NCBI RefSeq assembly: GCF_000013385.1
Contig: NC_007760.1
Location: 3,136,001-3,200,000, forward strand
Length of the DNA: 64,000 bases
Direction of reading: 5' to 3'
From: Anaeromyxobacter dehalogenans 2CP-C
GTDB taxonomy: Bacteria; Myxococcota; Myxococcia; Myxococcales; Anaeromyxobacteraceae
Numbering within the stretch: position 1 is the stretch's first letter; every line of letters begins with the position of its first letter. Shown here piece after piece: positions 44,620 through 52,814 of this stretch. The notes under the pieces were generated by a model. That model ran no database searches. It saw only the letters and a program-made list of their open reading frames with translations, and was not told the DNA's origin. Both the position numbers and the translations under genes were made by a program.

Positions 44620-46368
44620 TCAGCAGGTCGCCGGCGCGGCCCATCCGGGCGTGTCCGCGCCGCGCCGGTGCGGTCCTGCCCAGATCCGTCCGCCCAGCAG
44701 CCACACCAGCTCGCCCGGCGCGCGCCCCAGCACCGAGAGGAAGCCGCCGTGGATGCAGCGAAGGTGGTGGAACGCGCAGAGGCCCACCAGGTTCTCCGGG
44801 TCGTCGCTGCCACCGTGCGAGCGGAAGTCGATGTGGTGCGCGTGCGCCGCGTGCCGGCTGCAGCCCGGCACCTGGCACCAGCCCTGATCCCGCTCCCGGA
44901 TGCGCCGCGAGCGCGTCGGTGACCGCCCCGGCGCGTCGCCCCAGGTCGCGAGGAAGTGGAAGGCGATGACCGCCAGGCAGGTTCCGGTGGAGAGCGCGGG
45001 CCCGTGCCGCTCCCGGACGGACGCGATGGCCGCCGCGAGCAGTACCCCGACCCCGCGCGGCAGGGACGCGACCAGCTTCCCCCGCGCACGCAGCTGCCCC
45101 TCGCGCTCGCCCTCCACCTCGCGGCGGAGCGCGACGCAGGTCGCCTCCAGCGCCCTCGGTATCCACTGACGGATGTCGGACTCCTGCAGCCGCGCCAGGA
45201 CCCGCAGCTTCTCGTAGGAGACGCCCCGACGGCGAGCCTCCTCCAGCGCCGGCGACGCCGCCAGCCGGGCCTCCAGCGCCACTCGCTGCTCGACCGTCCG
45301 TGCCGGCAGCCCCAGCCGCTCCTCCACGTACTCCCGGAAGCTCCCGTAGCCGGCGAGCCGGTGCATCCCGCTCCGCTTCACCGCGTACCCGCACAACCCG
45401 ATGATCCGCTCCCATCCGGCGCGGCACTCCGCCAGCGCGCGCAGGCGCGCGTCGAGCTCCTGCGCCGTCAGGCCGTCATCGAACGAGAGCTCCGGCGCGG
45501 GCACGGGTGGAACGTCCGGCAGCGCCGCCCACCCGTCTGGCCCCAGGCTCGCCGTGGCGGTCCGCCGGGTCGGCTCGGGGCCTCGCGCCCGAAACCCCGG
45601 ACCCAGCGGGCGCGAGTCGTCTGCATCCGGATCGCCCGGATGCTCCGCCAGGTACTCCTGGGCCAGCGCCTCGAGCTGCTCGATGCGGCTCGATCCCGGC
45701 TCCAGCTCCCGGGCGAGGGAGAGCGCTTCGTCCAGCACGCGCCGCTCGTCCGGCGGCAGCTGCGTGCGCAGCTCGACCCACGCCTCGTCATCGTCACCAT
45801 CGAACGCATCGCCCGGCGCGTCGCCCCGCGCCCGCGCCGCGCGGACCGCCGCCTCGAGCGTCCGGACCGTCTCCACGACGGCGCGCTCGACCCACGCCGC
45901 CTCCGCCTCGCCCACCGCGACCGGCAGGATCGTCTCCGCCGCCCGGAGCCGCACCCGCCCCGCGCGCAGCGCCTCGCGGAGCAGCGGCCGCTCGCACAGC
46001 CCCGCGCCCAGCCGCGCCAGGTTCTCGGCCGCGCGCTTGCCCAGGTCGAGCGCCTCGCGGGCGTAGTCGTCGAGGTGGCAGCCCAGCGCCGCCAGCCGGT
46101 CTCCCCGCTTCAGCGCCGCGAGCCCTTCCGCCAGCTCGACGTCGAGGCCTCCCCGCATCCGCGCCGCCCAGACGAGGAGGTGCTCGCCCGCGTCGCCCTC
46201 TAGCTCGCCCCCGCGGAACCAGGTTTCGATCTCGGCGAGCGTGAACGGCGGCAGCTCGACCCGCGGCGGCGCGTGGCGCGCCAGCGCCGCGTCCAGCGCG
46301 GCGGCGTCCAATCCGGCGGTGACGAGCGCGGCGTCCATTGCGCGCATCATTGCGTACGGGTCTGACAC
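44620..46368 (-). CDS. HNH endonuclease-domain protein (DUF222 type)
   Basis: The 582-residue protein has a helical N-terminal half rich in Ala and Arg. Its C-terminal region ends in an HNH nuclease motif: CQVPGCSRHAAHAHHIDF, then GGSDDPENLVGLCAFHHLR, with the zinc Cys pair and the HH-N-H residues. DUF222-HNH proteins are numerous in GC-rich genomes and often lie in mobile or repeated regions. This one forms the left edge of the RHS island. DNA cleavage is a family-level inference. Confidence 0.85.
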   Translation of the reverse strand: MSDPYAMMRAMDAALVTAGLDAAALDAALARHAPPRVELPPFTLAEIETWFRGGELEGDAGEHLLVWAARMRGGLDVELAEGLAALKRGDRLAALGCHLDDYAREALDLGKRAAENLARLGAGLCERPLLREALRAGRVRLRAAETILPVAVGEAEAAWVERAVVETVRTLEAAVRAARARGDAPGDAFDGDDDEAWVELRTQLPPDERRVLDEALSLARELEPGSSRIEQLEALAQEYLAEHPGDPDADDSRPLGPGFRARGPEPTRRTATASLGPDGWAALPDVPPVPAPELSFDDGLTAQELDARLRALAECRAGWERIIGLCGYAVKRSGMHRLAGYGSFREYVEERLGLPARTVEQRVALEARLAASPALEEARRRGVSYEKLRVLARLQESDIRQWIPRALEATCVALRREVEGEREGQLRARGKLVASLPRGVGVLLAAAIASVRERHGPALSTGTCLAVIAFHFLATWGDAPGRSPTRSRRIRERDQGWCQVPGCSRHAAHAHHIDFRSHGGSDDPENLVGLCAFHHLRCIHGGFLSVLGRAPGELVWLLGGRIWAGPHRRGADTPGWAAPATC

Positions 46369-46485
46369 TCTCGGTCACGGCGCCGACCACGCCGGCGGCT
46401 CGGAGTGGGCTACAGGCCTAGCGAGCGCTTCGACCAGACGCTCTTCAGGATGGCGCCGCTCTCTACGGGCACGCGCGCAGCGTGG

Positions 46486-46959
46486 TCATCGTGAACTCGC
46501 CTTCGGCAACTTGAAGCAGGTGCGCGCCACCAGCGTTCCGCCCGAGGGCAGGCGCTTCAATCTCCCTGAGCCGTCGGCCGCCCCGCGGGTACTCCCCCCA
46601 ATCTCCGGTTCCACCCTGTGGAGTTTCCCGTCCTTGAGGGCGAATACCTCGGTCCGTTGCCACTCTCCCAGACGTGGAGCACTGGAAGTTGCGTGCCTCC
46701 ACATCAACTCGCGAGAACCGGCCTCTGGCGTCTGCATCGCAGTGGCGGGCACGACCACAACCTGGAACCCCTGCTCCTCGGGAAGGGTCGGCGCCCCAGG
46801 CACCTCGTATTCGAGTTCGACGCAACCCTGAAACCCATCCGGCAAAATCCATCTTGTTCCAGCAGGCGCCGAATGACAGCCAGACGCAAAGAGAACGGCA
46901 GCGATGTATACCGGCCGGACGTGCCTCGTTTGGCGCCCACTCCCACGATAGAGAGCCAT
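46486..46959 (-). CDS. Small lipoprotein downstream of an RHS tip; candidate immunity protein
   Basis: The 157-residue product starts at an ATG (or the preceding GTG at 46962) after GAGGCGCGAG. It has a lipobox (LFASGC, Cys near residue 27), then WILPDGFQGCVELEYEVP and a compact beta-rich body with GFQVVVVPATA. The 'PDGFQG...EYEVP' stretch recalls the DUF6843 family. Its start lies 10 bp downstream of the stop of the displaced RHS tip A, where toxin systems place their immunity gene. Codon use is less GC-rich than in genes outside the island. Confidence 0.68.
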   Translation of the reverse strand: MALYRGSGRQTRHVRPVYIAAVLFASGCHSAPAGTRWILPDGFQGCVELEYEVPGAPTLPEEQGFQVVVVPATAMQTPEAGSRELMWRHATSSAPRLGEWQRTEVFALKDGKLHRVEPEIGGSTRGAADGSGRLKRLPSGGTLVARTCFKLPKASSR

Positions 46960-46969
46960 CACTCGCGCC

Positions 46970-47293
46970 TCACCGCCATCTCAGCCCATTGCACTGGTTC
47001 ACGCACTGTTCGTAGCTGGACTCCGCCCAATGCTGGCAGTTGGAGGAGAACAAGTTGTACCAACCCCGTTAGACAGGTCATCGAAGGCCCGTTGTAGGCA
47101 CCTCTCGATGCAGCCATTCGTATCGACGAGATCGCAGCGATCGGGATTGAAGAAGTCGCGCGACGGAGCCCCTGGACCTCGCCAGCCACCGCTCGTGCTT
47201 GTCTTACCGCCGCAGACCGGAGCGTCGAGCCTTCCACCGTTATCCACGCATAGATACTCGTGATAAAGCGGATTATTCTCCCAATCGGTCCAC
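46970..47293 (-). pseudogene. Displaced RHS C-terminal tip A, frameshifted
   Basis: Read from the right, the first frame gives WENNPLYHEYLCVDNGG through DRCDLVDTNGCIERCLQRAF. It breaks near a GGGG run at about 47078. The +1 frame then continues as YNLFSSNCQHWAESSYEQC and ends at 46970. The 'F..NC...' pattern and the Cys spacing match the tips at 47906 and 51104. No RHS core precedes it. It looks like a disused C-terminal toxin cassette left by recombination. Confidence 0.6.
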
Positions 47294-47311
47294 CGGCGGG
47301 AGGCGCGGACC

Positions 47312-47383
47312 CGCCTGTCGGAGCAGGTCAACGAGACGAGGGTCGCGGTCTACCTCGCGCACGAGGCGCAGCGCGCCGGATGA
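47312..47383 (+). pseudogene. Orphan 3' end of the gene at 49761 (duplicate)
   Basis: The frame reads RLSEQVNETRVAVYLAHEAQ and stops at TGA. It matches RLAQRVKEARAAVYLAHQAQ at the end of the gene at 49761-50587. The matching DNA goes on past both stops for some 60 bp (shared GCTCCGGTCCTCGAAGTGG). Only this last part of the gene is present, so it is a relic. Confidence 0.75.
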
Positions 47384-47504
47384 CGCCGGAGCCGCTCGTC
47401 CCCGGGCCCGCTCCGGTCCTCGAAGTGGACCGGCAGGACGGTGCCTCGGGCTGGGGCTTCGCACTTCCTCCGCGTTCTCGGCGGGGCTATGACGAACCTT
47501 CAAC

Positions 47505-47894
47505 TCAGTTCGGCCGCACTGGCGTTCGCGTCGATATCCATCTCCCCGCCACCGCACCAGCAGCCGCAAAAGGCGTTATCCAGAAAAGGCCAACAGTCGC
47601 CAGGAACAGCAGTCCCGGAACGCCAGACAAGTCTGTTGGCTGATCAAGAACGTGTGCAAGTTCGTTGAGTGCCGCGAGAGCCACCGCGGCTGGAACGGCC
47701 ATCGCCGTCCCGACCGCGAGTTTGTTCCGCGGCGCAGGTGCGGCTGCCACGTATCCGGCAGCGACCCACGACAGCCACACAAGCGTAGAGGCCACGTACA
47801 AACCACCCCGCGACGATAGCCTCGGAAGCAGGCCCATGAACGTGCCGTTCATGGCCAGCACAATCACAACCCCCCACATCCACGCACGCCGCAT
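47505..47894 (-). CDS. Four-span membrane protein downstream of RHS tip B; candidate immunity protein
   Basis: The 129-residue product has four hydrophobic segments (for example MWGVVIVLAMNGTFMGLL, LYVASTLVWLSWVAAGYVAAA, LLFLATVGLFWITPFAAAGA) and a short basic end. Its ATG is 11 bp downstream of the stop of tip B, the same spacing as in cassette A. A polytopic membrane protein directly after a toxin tip is a common form of immunity protein against membrane- or wall-acting toxins. No family was recognised. Confidence 0.68.
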   Translation of the reverse strand: MRRAWMWGVVIVLAMNGTFMGLLPRLSSRGGLYVASTLVWLSWVAAGYVAAAPAPRNKLAVGTAMAVPAAVALAALNELAHVLDQPTDLSGVPGLLFLATVGLFWITPFAAAGAVAGRWISTRTPVRPN

Positions 47895-47905
47895 CGAGAA
47901 CCGTC

Positions 47906-48036
47906 CTACTTGCCGGGAGAGGAATCCGGCTCCCCCGGCTGAGGGCCGGGGTTAATCGGCCAGTTGGGCCACCAGTCTGGGTTGACCGACAGACCACATG
48001 CGTTCAATGCCTGCTCAACGCAATGACAACAGTTGA
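47906..48036 (-). pseudogene. Displaced RHS C-terminal tip B, fragment
   Basis: The frame reads FNCCHCVEQALNACGLS and then WWPNWPINPGPQPGEP, stopping at TAG (47906). Its FNCCxCVxxA pattern is nearly that of the intact tip C (FNCCDCVDYAIKMC). A TGA lies immediately upstream, so only about 42 residues remain. Its right end joins the truncated gene at 48015, which marks a recombination junction. Confidence 0.6.
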
Positions 48037-48362
48037 AGCGCCGAGTTCACCAGCCGCTCCTCCAGCCGAGAGAGCCGCCCCATCCGCCAGCCGACATCGG
48101 CGACCCGCGCAACGAGGAGCCCCTCACCGGGCGACCGGGGGACGAGGGTCTGGAACCAGCCGGCCAGGTTGTCCTGATACTCCTCCGCACGCTCGGAGGG
48201 GAGCAGGACGCCTCGGGCGGCGAGGCGGTGAGTGGTGCCGTTCGTGGAGCTGGTCGCCTTCCCGGTCGGCGTCAGCGGGCCGGTGCCGGTGGCTCCGTTC
48301 GTCTTCGAGGCGGCGATCTGGGCGGTGGAGCGGAACGTCGTGGCGGGCGTGTCCATGCCCAT
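48015..48362 (-). pseudogene. 3'-truncated gene of a mobile-region protein family
   Basis: An ATG at 48362 behind GGGAGGATCTTG opens a frame with GPLTPTGKATSSTNGTTHRL and then LLVARVADVGWRMGRLSRLEE. This recalls the hypothetical 'TGPrTpeGKarSsrNa..HG' proteins that recur in genomic islands. The normal C-terminal half is missing: the reading frame runs straight into the tip B junction and ends LQLLSLR. No function is known for the family. Confidence 0.55.
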
Positions 48363-48460
48363 CAAGATCCTCCCGGTGATCGACGTGTGGGAAGGACGAA
48401 GGCGGCCCCTGGCATAAGCCCCTGAGCGCGATCCCCACGCTCGTTACCGGGGAGATCGTC

Positions 48461-48782
48461 ATGCACGCCGCCATCTACGTCCGGGTCAGCACCGACCGGC
48501 AGACCGTCCAGAACCAGCTCGCCGACCTCCACCGGCTCGTGGAGGCGCGGGGCTACGAGCCAGTCGTCTCCGAGGAGGTCGAGTCCGCAGCGAAGCACCG
48601 TCCCGTCCTGGATCGGCTCCAGGCCGACGCCCGAGCCGGCAGGGTCAGAGCCGTCGCTGTGTGGGCCCTCGACCGACTCCACCGCTCCATGGTGGGCGCC
48701 ATCCAGACCGGTCCTGGAGCTCGACCGGCTCGGGGTGCGCGTGATGTCCGTCCGGGAGCCCTGGCTGGACACCGACAGCCGC
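48461..48782 (+). pseudogene. Serine recombinase (resolvase) N-terminal fragment, frameshifted
   Basis: The frame begins MHAAIYVRVSTDRQTVQNQL, the resolvase catalytic region with the nucleophile Ser in RVST. It goes on to AVAVWALDRLHRSMVGAI. At about 48712 the frame shifts and continues as VLELDRLGVRVMSVREPWLD, again typical of resolvases. It then stops matching at about 48782, where IS3 transposase sequence takes over. The DNA-binding part is absent, so it is not functional. Confidence 0.75.
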
Positions 48783-48794
48783 GTCTTGCCGCCG

Positions 48795-49303
48795 GCGCCG
48801 ACGCGTCAGCGCGAGCAGTGGACGATGGACTTCACCCAGGACTCGCTCGCGAGCGGGCGCCAGTTCAGGACGCTGAACGTGATCGACACCTTCACGCGCG
48901 AGTGCCTCGTCATCGAGGTCGACCACTCGCTCCCGAGCGCGCGGGTCGTCCGCGTGCTCGAGCGCCTCGTTCAGTTGTACGGCCTGCCCGAGGTGATTCG
49001 GTCGACAACGGCTCTGAGTTCACGAGCCACACCGTGGACGCCTGGGCGTACGAGCGCGGCATCAAGCTCGACTTCATCACCCCGGGCAAGCCGACCGAGA
49101 ACGGTCACATCGAGAGCTTCAACGGAAAGTTCAGGGACGAGTGCCTGAACGAGAACTGGTTCATCAGCCTCGACGACGCGCGCAGGAAATTCGAGGTGTT
49201 CCGAGTCGACTACAACGAAGTCCGGCCGCACAGCTCTCTGGACAATCAGACGCCGAACGGGTTTGCTCGCAGTATCACCGGACTCACGCAGCTAGCCGTC
49301 TAG
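48795..49303 (+). mobile_element. IS3-family transposase OrfB remnant
   Basis: The DDE core is readable: Asp in WTMDFTQDSL, Asp in VDNGSEFTSHT and Glu in ENGHIESFNGK. It ends with RVDYNEVRPHSSL and NQTPNGFA. A frameshift at about 49005 splits the protein between GLPEVIR and VDNGSEF. The N-terminal part of OrfB and the whole OrfA are absent, and I see no matching terminal inverted repeats. It is joined directly to the resolvase fragment. Confidence 0.8.
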
Positions 49304-49317
49304 AGTCGGGGGGCAGG

Positions 49318-49401
49318 TCACGGCCCCTGGAGCCCCACGCTTCCCAGCAGCCGCTCGTCGTACTGCCCCGGCAGCCGCAGGTTCGTCACCTTCTGTCCGC
49401 C
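49318..49401 (-). pseudogene. RHS core fragment
   Basis: The minus-strand frame reads GGQKVTNLRLPGQYDERLL and ends LQGP at a TGA. The intact RHS copy has VTNLRFPGQYDERLF then GGMQGPYYNWNRWY, so this fragment is cut just where the conserved core continues as YYNWNRWY. From 49402 to 49760 (359 bp) I see no gene I can support, only short frames of unclear origin. Confidence 0.7.
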
Positions 49402-49760
49402 CGATGCCAGTTCACCGTAGGAGCACGACGAACCCGAGGGCGTTCGGGAGCTTGAAGCGTCCGAGGAGCCCGACGCGCCCTCCGGCGGCTCGTCGAACCC
49501 CCTGACGCGAGTTCCGGCCGGCGCAGGCGACGATGAGAGCCACTTCCCGGACGGTGCGTGAACCCCACCATCGCCTCGGCTCACGCCTGCGATTGATAGT
49601 GTCGGCGGTCAAACCGGCCGTGGCCGGGTGTCCCAGTAGGAAGCTACCGGACCACCCCCTGCTGCCTCACGCCGTTGTTGGCGTTCTTGGCCTTGCTGGA
49701 GGGGGAGGATTTCGGGACGCCAGCCTGCACCAGCGGACCAGGGTGCTACGCTCGGACACC

Positions 49761-50587
49761 ATGAACACGCCGGCCGAAGCCCTCGCGCTGTCGCACATCG
49801 GCTACGCCGAGGCCCAGGTCGTCGCCCGGTTCATCGACGAGAAGCTCCGGGCAGCCGTCGATGAGCGCACGCCGACGGGGCTCCACGGCATCGCCTTCCA
49901 GGGCCAGCTACTCCGGACCATCGCGTGGCTGAGGAGCCTCGCCAAGCTGGACGACCCCGGCAACGACTTCCAGGCCATCACCTCGGCCGCGCGCTCGGTC
50001 TTCGAGAGCGCGGTGGACGTGACGCTGATGCACTTCGACGGGTCTGCGAACGGGCCAGAGAAGATGGACGCCTGGGAGGACTCCGCCAAGTTGAAGCACT
50101 CCCAGAACGCGACCGAGTACCTCGCCGCCTCGGGGCGGGCACCACCGACGCGGAGCGGACGGTGATGGCCTACGCCAGCCGCGAGAAGGACCGCGTCGAG
50201 AAGCTCCGGCTCCGCTGGTGGCCGAACGAGAACGGGCGGCACCCTCGGAACCGCTGGACAGGCCGCAACCTCGGGACCGACGCCCGGGAGGCCGACAAGC
50301 TCCTCCCCGAGGGCTTCGAGGAGTTCTACCGGATGCGCTACCCGCAACTCTGCTGGAACGTCCACGGGTCCGGGCTGGCCGGTGTCGCGAACGTCGGCCC
50401 CGAGGCGTTCGCCTACATCGGCGGCCAAGCCTACGGCGAGGCCGCCCAGTTCGCGACAGTCGTCGCCAAGGTCGTGGCGCTCCACTTCGGCCGCTGGAAC
50501 GAGGAGGACTTCAACCGCCTCGCTCAGCGGGTCAAGGAGGCAAGGGCCGCCGTTTACCTCGCGCACCAGGCGCAGCGTGGAACGTGA
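49761..50587 (+). pseudogene. DUF5677-like gene with a frameshift
   Basis: The frame starts MNTPAEALALSHIGYAEAQ and reads well to ATEYLAASG near 50133. After a GGGG run the +1 frame continues as TTDAERTVMAYASREKDRVE through WNVHGSGLAGVANVGPEAFA to the stop at 50587. The size and the helical, His/Trp-bearing C-terminal part recall DUF5677 proteins of unknown role; I hold that family only loosely. A second copy of its 3' end lies at 47312. A sequencing error cannot be excluded. Confidence 0.6.
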
Positions 50588-50672
50588 GGCCGGACGAGCC
50601 GCTCGAACTCGGGGCCGCTCCGGTCCTCGAAGTGGACCGGCTGGCAGGACGGTGACCTCGGCCGTCCTCGTT

Positions 50673-51116
50673 CTACATCGGCACGAAGAGCAGCAGCGTC
50701 ATCGTGCATGCCAGCACCGACGGAACGAGAGCAGCCGCCCATCGCAGGCGCCGAGTACCCGGTGCCATGAATCCGAGCCAACCAACGAGAGCAACTAGTG
50801 CGAACTTGTAGGTGGCAACTAGTTGCGCTCCTGGACCTGACTCCGGAGTACCGAGCCACAACAGAAGGGGCAGTATCGAAGCGCACCCAACAAGAGCCGC
50901 TACAGACGCCGACGAGAACGCCCAACAGGCGATAGCGAGGACAACGACATCAAGAACGATGGCGAGCACGGGCCCGAGCGCGCCCGTCCTTGCCATGAAG
51001 CCTTGCACTCCAGAGCCCGCAGGCGAGAACAGGAATATGGCCACAACCCCGATGAGGAGGCGTGCGACCCCAACCTTGGCGGCCTTCGAGATGACCTGCC
51101 GAATCACGGTCCGCAT
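50673..51116 (-). CDS. Membrane protein downstream of RHS tip C; candidate immunity protein
   Basis: From the ATG at 51116 (MRTVIRQVISKAAKVG) the product is 147 residues with four hydrophobic segments (LLIGVVAIFLFSP, VLAIVLDVVVLAIACWAFS, AALVGCASILPLLLWLG, LVPSVLACTMTLLLFVPM). The start lies within the last 13 bases of the RHS gene, so the two are translationally coupled. As in cassettes A and B, a small membrane-bound protein follows the tip. An upstream ATG at 51188 is possible. Confidence 0.65.
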   Translation of the reverse strand: MRTVIRQVISKAAKVGVARLLIGVVAIFLFSPAGSGVQGFMARTGALGPVLAIVLDVVVLAIACWAFSSASVAALVGCASILPLLLWLGTPESGPGAQLVATYKFALVALVGWLGFMAPGTRRLRWAAALVPSVLACTMTLLLFVPM

Positions 51117-52600
51117 TGGCAGCTTCCCAATTGTTCGTAGCCAGGTAGGCGTTGATATCCGGGAGAAAACCCGACGTTGTTTGGCCATGGCCCCGAGTAG
51201 CCTCCGCGGCACATCTTTATCGCGTAGTCGACACAATCGCAGCAGTTGAACGTCCACATGCTGTACCGCCGCTGTTCGCAGTCCTTCATCGTCTGTTCCA
51301 GACAGCGGTCGAACGGCGTCTTGTCTCCGCAGGTAGGCGGGTCATTTGGCGGGTCGATGGGATGGCATTCGGCTGGCCAATCCGGCTGGAGGTCTCCGGT
51401 GACGTGTGGTGTATCGTCGTTGACCCACTCGGCCCAGTAACTGGTGGTGTCTCCGCTCGGGCCTCCCGTGCGCAGATAGCAGTGCTTGGCACCGAAGGTC
51501 CCCAAAGGACCCTTCACTGCGCGGCAGCACACTTCCGCATACAGCCCCGTCGAATCCGTCCACCGCATCGGATTCTGGTTCGCGTACCCGTACCAGTCCG
51601 GTCCGAACTCCCCATTGAGCCCACCCGCCAACGCCAATGGGTCCAACTCCAAGTACCGCCCCACCCCCGGCAGATACCACCTATTCCAGTTGTAGTACGG
51701 CCCCTGCATCCCGCCGATGCCCGCCGCCGCGAACAGCCGCTCGTCGTACTGCCCGGGGAACCGCAGGTTCGTCACGACCACCCTCCCGCTCGCGCTGTCC
51801 GCTTCGACCTGCTCCGTGCCCTCGCCGCTCGGGAGAACGTTCGACTTCCAGACGACCTGTCCGCTCGCGCTCGTCAGCGCTCGCGGGCGATTCAGGTGGT
51901 CCACGTGGAAGAAGTACGGCGCGCCTTCGTTCGGCGTCGGGCCTGGGTACTCCACCTGCACGAGCGGGGCGCCCTCGAGGAACACGTAGTCGCGCGCCGG
52001 CGCCCACGCATCACCGGAGACGACCACCTCCGAGCTGGGATTGCCCTCGAGATCGAACGTGAAGTACGTCCAGCGCCCGTCCGCGTCCCGCCGGCTCACG
52101 CGGCGCCCATGCGCGTCGTAGGTGAACTGCGCGATCACCTCCCGGACGTCCGCTTCGCTCCTGCATGCGAGGACGTCCGGCCCCCCCGTCGCGGGAGCGG
52201 CGAGGCCCGCGAGCACGAGCCGCCCCAGCGCGTCATGCACGAGGCAGAGGGTCGAGGTGAGCGCTGCGCCCGCATCGTCGTAGTGCGAGATCGCGCTGAC
52301 GTTGCTCTGGTCGTCGTAAGCGAAGGCGAGGCCGACCTCGTCGTAGACGTACGACGTCGTCTGGCTTCCATCGGCGATGGAAGTGAGGCGACCGAGCGCA
52401 CCGGCGTCCTCGTCGTATCGCATCACGTACGACACCGCCGGCGCGCCCGCCGAGCTCGTCGCGTCGACGTTCGTGAGCCGGTCGAGACCGTCGTACCGGT
52501 ACACGGTCGAGGTGGTTCCCCAGGCGCGGGCGATGACATTTCCGCGGGCGTCGTATCGAGCGACCTCGTTCACCTCGACCGAGACGTCGGCCGCCGCCGC
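51104..52600 (-). pseudogene. RHS/YD-repeat protein, truncated at its 5' end, with tip C
   Basis: About 490 residues of RHS core remain, with YD repeats (YRYDGLDRLTNV, FTYDAHGRRVSRRDADG). The conserved core end is PYFFHVDHLNRPRALTSASG, NLRFPGQYDERLF and WNRWYLPGVGRYLELDP. After YANQNPMRWTDSTGL the variable tip begins. It has many Cys and ends FNCCDCVDYAIKMC and then a Pro-rich tail. RHS proteins normally carry more than 1000 residues before this point, so the front is lost, and here it is fused to the start of a reductase gene. The protein is probably not exported. Confidence 0.78.
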
Positions 52601-52745
52601 AGACGTGAAGCCCGGTTGCGGCGAGCCGGGCGGCCGACGGCGCATCCTTCGTCGCGCTCCACACGGCGCGGACCGCCGCACGCAGGTGCGCCGCGATGAT
52701 CCCGCCCCGCGCGCCGGCCCCGACGACGAGGATCCTGGCGGACAC
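52599..52745 (-). pseudogene. 2-dehydropantoate-reductase-like gene, cut off after 50 codons
   Basis: The frame from the GTG at 52745, right after GGGGAGG, reads VSARILVVGAGARGGIIAA, a Rossmann NAD(P)-binding start of the ketopantoate reductase type. It continues through AARLAATGLHVCGG and is then replaced by RHS sequence at about 52599. The remaining 250 or so codons are not in the window. It follows the DUF1015 gene by 70 bp and may once have been its operon partner. Confidence 0.6.
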
Positions 52746-52814
52746 CGTCACCTCCCCAATCCGGCGCCGCGGGCGCAGCGCGACGCCACGTCCGGGCGGC
52801 GCGCCGGCCCCTCG

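Noticed and set aside
46959-47237. A 92-codon minus-strand frame across RHS tip A
   Set aside because: It is out of frame with the tip. The alternative frame gives the Cys pattern shared with tips B and C, so this one is a shadow.
46369-52800. A prophage or integrative element for the whole island
   Set aside because: There is no integrase, structural phage gene, tRNA target or flanking direct repeat. The content is RHS, immunity-like and transposase fragments, which fits piecemeal recombination better.
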